Below the pieces are notes generated by a model. It was not told the origin of the DNA, searched no databases, and worked only from the letters and a program-made list of their open reading frames with translations. 64,000 nt of DNA from Thalassobellus citreus (lineage in GTDB: Bacteria; Bacteroidota; Bacteroidia; Flavobacteriales; Flavobacteriaceae), in contig NZ_JBISCC010000120.1 in NCBI RefSeq assembly GCF_044385915.1, forward strand, positions 1-64,000, read 5' to 3'. A program made the position numbers and the translations under genes. Shown here one piece after another: positions 62,216 to 64,000 of the stretch (positions are counted from its first letter, which is position 1; each line of letters opens with the position of its first letter).

Positions 62216-64000
62216 ATGAAAAAACTTGCTTTTCTTGTATTTTTAATATCCTCATTTGGGTTTTCACAAAACCTTGAAGAAACCATTTATGTAGCTGCCG
62301 AAACATTTATAGCAAATCAAAATGAAACAACACTTAAAATATTAAACACGCAAGAAACCCATTTTAAAAACCAAGTAAAAACAAAAGACGAGCAATTAGC
62401 TTTGGTTTTTTTGCAATGTCATAAAGGATCTTATCTTAATAAACATTCTAAACTAAAAGATGCTATTAAAACTTTTGAAGATGCTTTAAATCGATTTAAT
62501 AATAACAACCTTTCTAAGTTTTCAGACTTCGATATTACAGAAAGCTGCTTAAAACCATTAGGAAATCTTTACATTAAAACAGCCGATTTTACTAACGCCA
62601 AAAGCACCATAAACCAATACATTTTTTTAGCAAAAAAAGAAAAAAACATCAAGCATCAAATTAGCGGCGCTATTAATTTAGCAAAACTTTTTCAAGTTCT
62701 TGGTGATCACAAATCGGTTATAAAGATAATTGAGAACGCTCTAAACCTACCTCATATTCCTGCTTCAAAAAAAGCTAATTTAATAAGTATAAAAACCACA
62801 AGCCAGCTCGCTTTAAATGATTTTGAAATCACATCACATCACAATCCTCTATCTCATTCTTCATCATTCGATATTGAAAAAAACAACAGCCTTATTGAAA
62901 TTAAAAAAGGAAATTTTAAAAATGCCTTAGTTCATTTTAATAAAGCAAAATCGCTTTTAAATGAAGCTAAGTTAGATTCACGTTCTTTAGCTAAATTTCA
63001 TTTTCAAGAAGCACAACTATATTATTTATTAGAAGTTAAAAACAAAGCTTTAAAAAGCCTAAAAACAGCCTTAAAAATATTATCACCAAACTATAAAGCT
63101 GATGGTTTACCAAATAAAAGCCAATTGTATGCAGAAAATACCTTTATAGATATTTTTGATTTATATGCAGTACTTCAATCTAATCCTGATGATGCTCTCA
63201 ATAGTTATGATTTAAGTTTTCATGTTTCAAATTTATTAGGAAATAACTGGACTTCACAAGAAACAAAAATTCTAAACGAAACTGAGAATAGAATCAGAAG
63301 TGAAAAATGCATCAACATCCTTTTTGATTATTACAATCAAACTAAAAATAAAGACCTATTATTTAAAGCACTTCAATATTCTGAAAACAATAAAGTATCT
63401 ACTTTAAAAGAGATTTTTCAGAAAAAATTACGCTTACAATACTTTCCTAATGATAGTCTTTTAAACAAAGAATTTAATCTTTTAAAAGAGCAAGAACGTA
63501 TTACAACGCTTTTAATAAAAGAGCTATTAGAGAGTAACAACGCTTCAAACATTAACACCCTAAATAAAACATTAGGAGATCTTAATTTTCAATTAAAAAC
63601 TATAAAAGAAGCCATTAACCAAAAACATCCTAAAGAAGAAACCTCCTTTTCATTAAAAACAATACAGAGCAAATTATCACAAGATAACACAGCCTTAACC
63701 GAATACTTTTTTGGCAAAAACAACTTATATCAATTTATAGTTTCTAAAGACGATATTATTCTAAATAAAATTCCTCTAGATGAAAAAAGCAAAAGTGAAA
63801 TACTACATTTTATTCACCTTTTTGATAATCCATCTATAATAAATAATGACATTTCAAATTATACAAAACAAGCTTTTAACCTATATAAGCTATTAAATTT
63901 TAACAAGCTTTCATCTTATAAAAACAAAATAATAATCCCAGATGGCTCATTAAATTTCATGCCTTTTGAAGCGCTATTAACATCTCCAACAAATACACCT
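62216..64000 (+). CDS. Secreted TPR-CHAT (caspase-like peptidase) protein, C-terminus outside window
   Basis: The frame is open from the ATG at 62216 to the window end (595 codons, no stop). The signal peptide MKKLAFLVFLISSFGFSQ is followed by about 450 residues of TPR-like helices (HSKLKDAIKTFEDALNRF, GNFKNALVHFNKAKSLL). The first part of a CHAT domain then begins near residue 490 (LSQDNTALTEYFFGKNNLYQFIV) and reaches the hallmark IIIPDGSLNFMPFEALL at 572-588. The catalytic His and Cys would lie beyond 64000 and are not seen. CHAT proteins are clan CD, caspase/separase-related peptidases; activity cannot be judged here. Confidence 0.82.
   Translation, partial: MKKLAFLVFLISSFGFSQNLEETIYVAAETFIANQNETTLKILNTQETHFKNQVKTKDEQLALVFLQCHKGSYLNKHSKLKDAIKTFEDALNRFNNNNLSKFSDFDITESCLKPLGNLYIKTADFTNAKSTINQYIFLAKKEKNIKHQISGAINLAKLFQVLGDHKSVIKIIENALNLPHIPASKKANLISIKTTSQLALNDFEITSHHNPLSHSSSFDIEKNNSLIEIKKGNFKNALVHFNKAKSLLNEAKLDSRSLAKFHFQEAQLYYLLEVKNKALKSLKTALKILSPNYKADGLPNKSQLYAENTFIDIFDLYAVLQSNPDDALNSYDLSFHVSNLLGNNWTSQETKILNETENRIRSEKCINILFDYYNQTKNKDLLFKALQYSENNKVSTLKEIFQKKLRLQYFPNDSLLNKEFNLLKEQERITTLLIKELLESNNASNINTLNKTLGDLNFQLKTIKEAINQKHPKEETSFSLKTIQSKLSQDNTALTEYFFGKNNLYQFIVSKDDIILNKIPLDEKSKSEILHFIHLFDNPSIINNDISNYTKQAFNLYKLLNFNKLSSYKNKIIIPDGSLNFMPFEALLTSPTNTP

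Overview
The window is chromosomal DNA of a member of the Flavobacteriaceae (Bacteroidota). The evidence is very low GC content, promoters of the TTTG-N19-TAnnTTTG type, an alternative complex III plus aa3 oxidase operon, a type IX secretion C-terminal sorting domain, abundant Ig-like and outer-membrane beta-barrel proteins, and SCSKEE-type lipoprotein signals. No transposase, integrase or CRISPR array was seen. The species cannot be named from the sequence alone.

Layout. 1-1248: 5' part of a large secreted Ig-like repeat protein (minus strand). 1476-12783: one minus-strand respiratory operon, actA-actB-actC-actD-actE-actF-coxB-coxA, which makes a quinol:cytochrome c oxidoreductase and the core of its partner terminal oxidase. 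12999-18558: a SPOR-domain protein, a secreted tail-collar protein and the rimP-nusA-infB operon, with a terminator-like hairpin in its leader. 18695-23185: a universal stress protein, a T9SS-secreted phytase-like protein and tRNA-Gln. 23424-32957: a GT117/DUF2723 membrane protein, a polysaccharide deacetylase, a cysteine-less thioredoxin, a phosphoesterase, polA and a Nudix hydrolase. 32961-35503: a compact accessory module of XRE regulator, PD-(D/E)XK nuclease-helicase and a divergent small gene around a perfect 14-bp inverted-repeat operator. 35511-39082: a methyltransferase and a YgiQ radical SAM protein, separated by a repeat-filled gap. 39377-51466: translation genes (rplM, rpsI, rpsB, tsf, pyrH, frr, asnS), a beta-barrel protein, an RND exporter and rpoN. 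51461-56718: a beta-barrel protein, an ExbB/ExbD/ExbD energiser operon, tRNA-Ser, asparaginase and TatD.

56803-64000 is the most interesting stretch. It holds an ECF-type sigma factor and a TPR-bearing putative anti-sigma factor on the minus strand. Divergent from them are a secreted protein with a duplicated domain, a probably surface-exposed lipoprotein, a 32-residue membrane peptide, a PKD/beta-barrel outer-membrane protein and a secreted TPR-CHAT (caspase-like) protein that runs off the window end. The three plus-strand transcription units are each preceded by the same GGTAACA-N16-(G/T)ATATA element. This suggests one sigma-controlled envelope regulon that ends in a CHAT protease.

Family of intergenic elements. 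Long imperfect inverted repeats with a shared edge sequence occur at about 27691-27838 and 42392-42554. Weaker relatives lie near 19543, 36600 and 60018.
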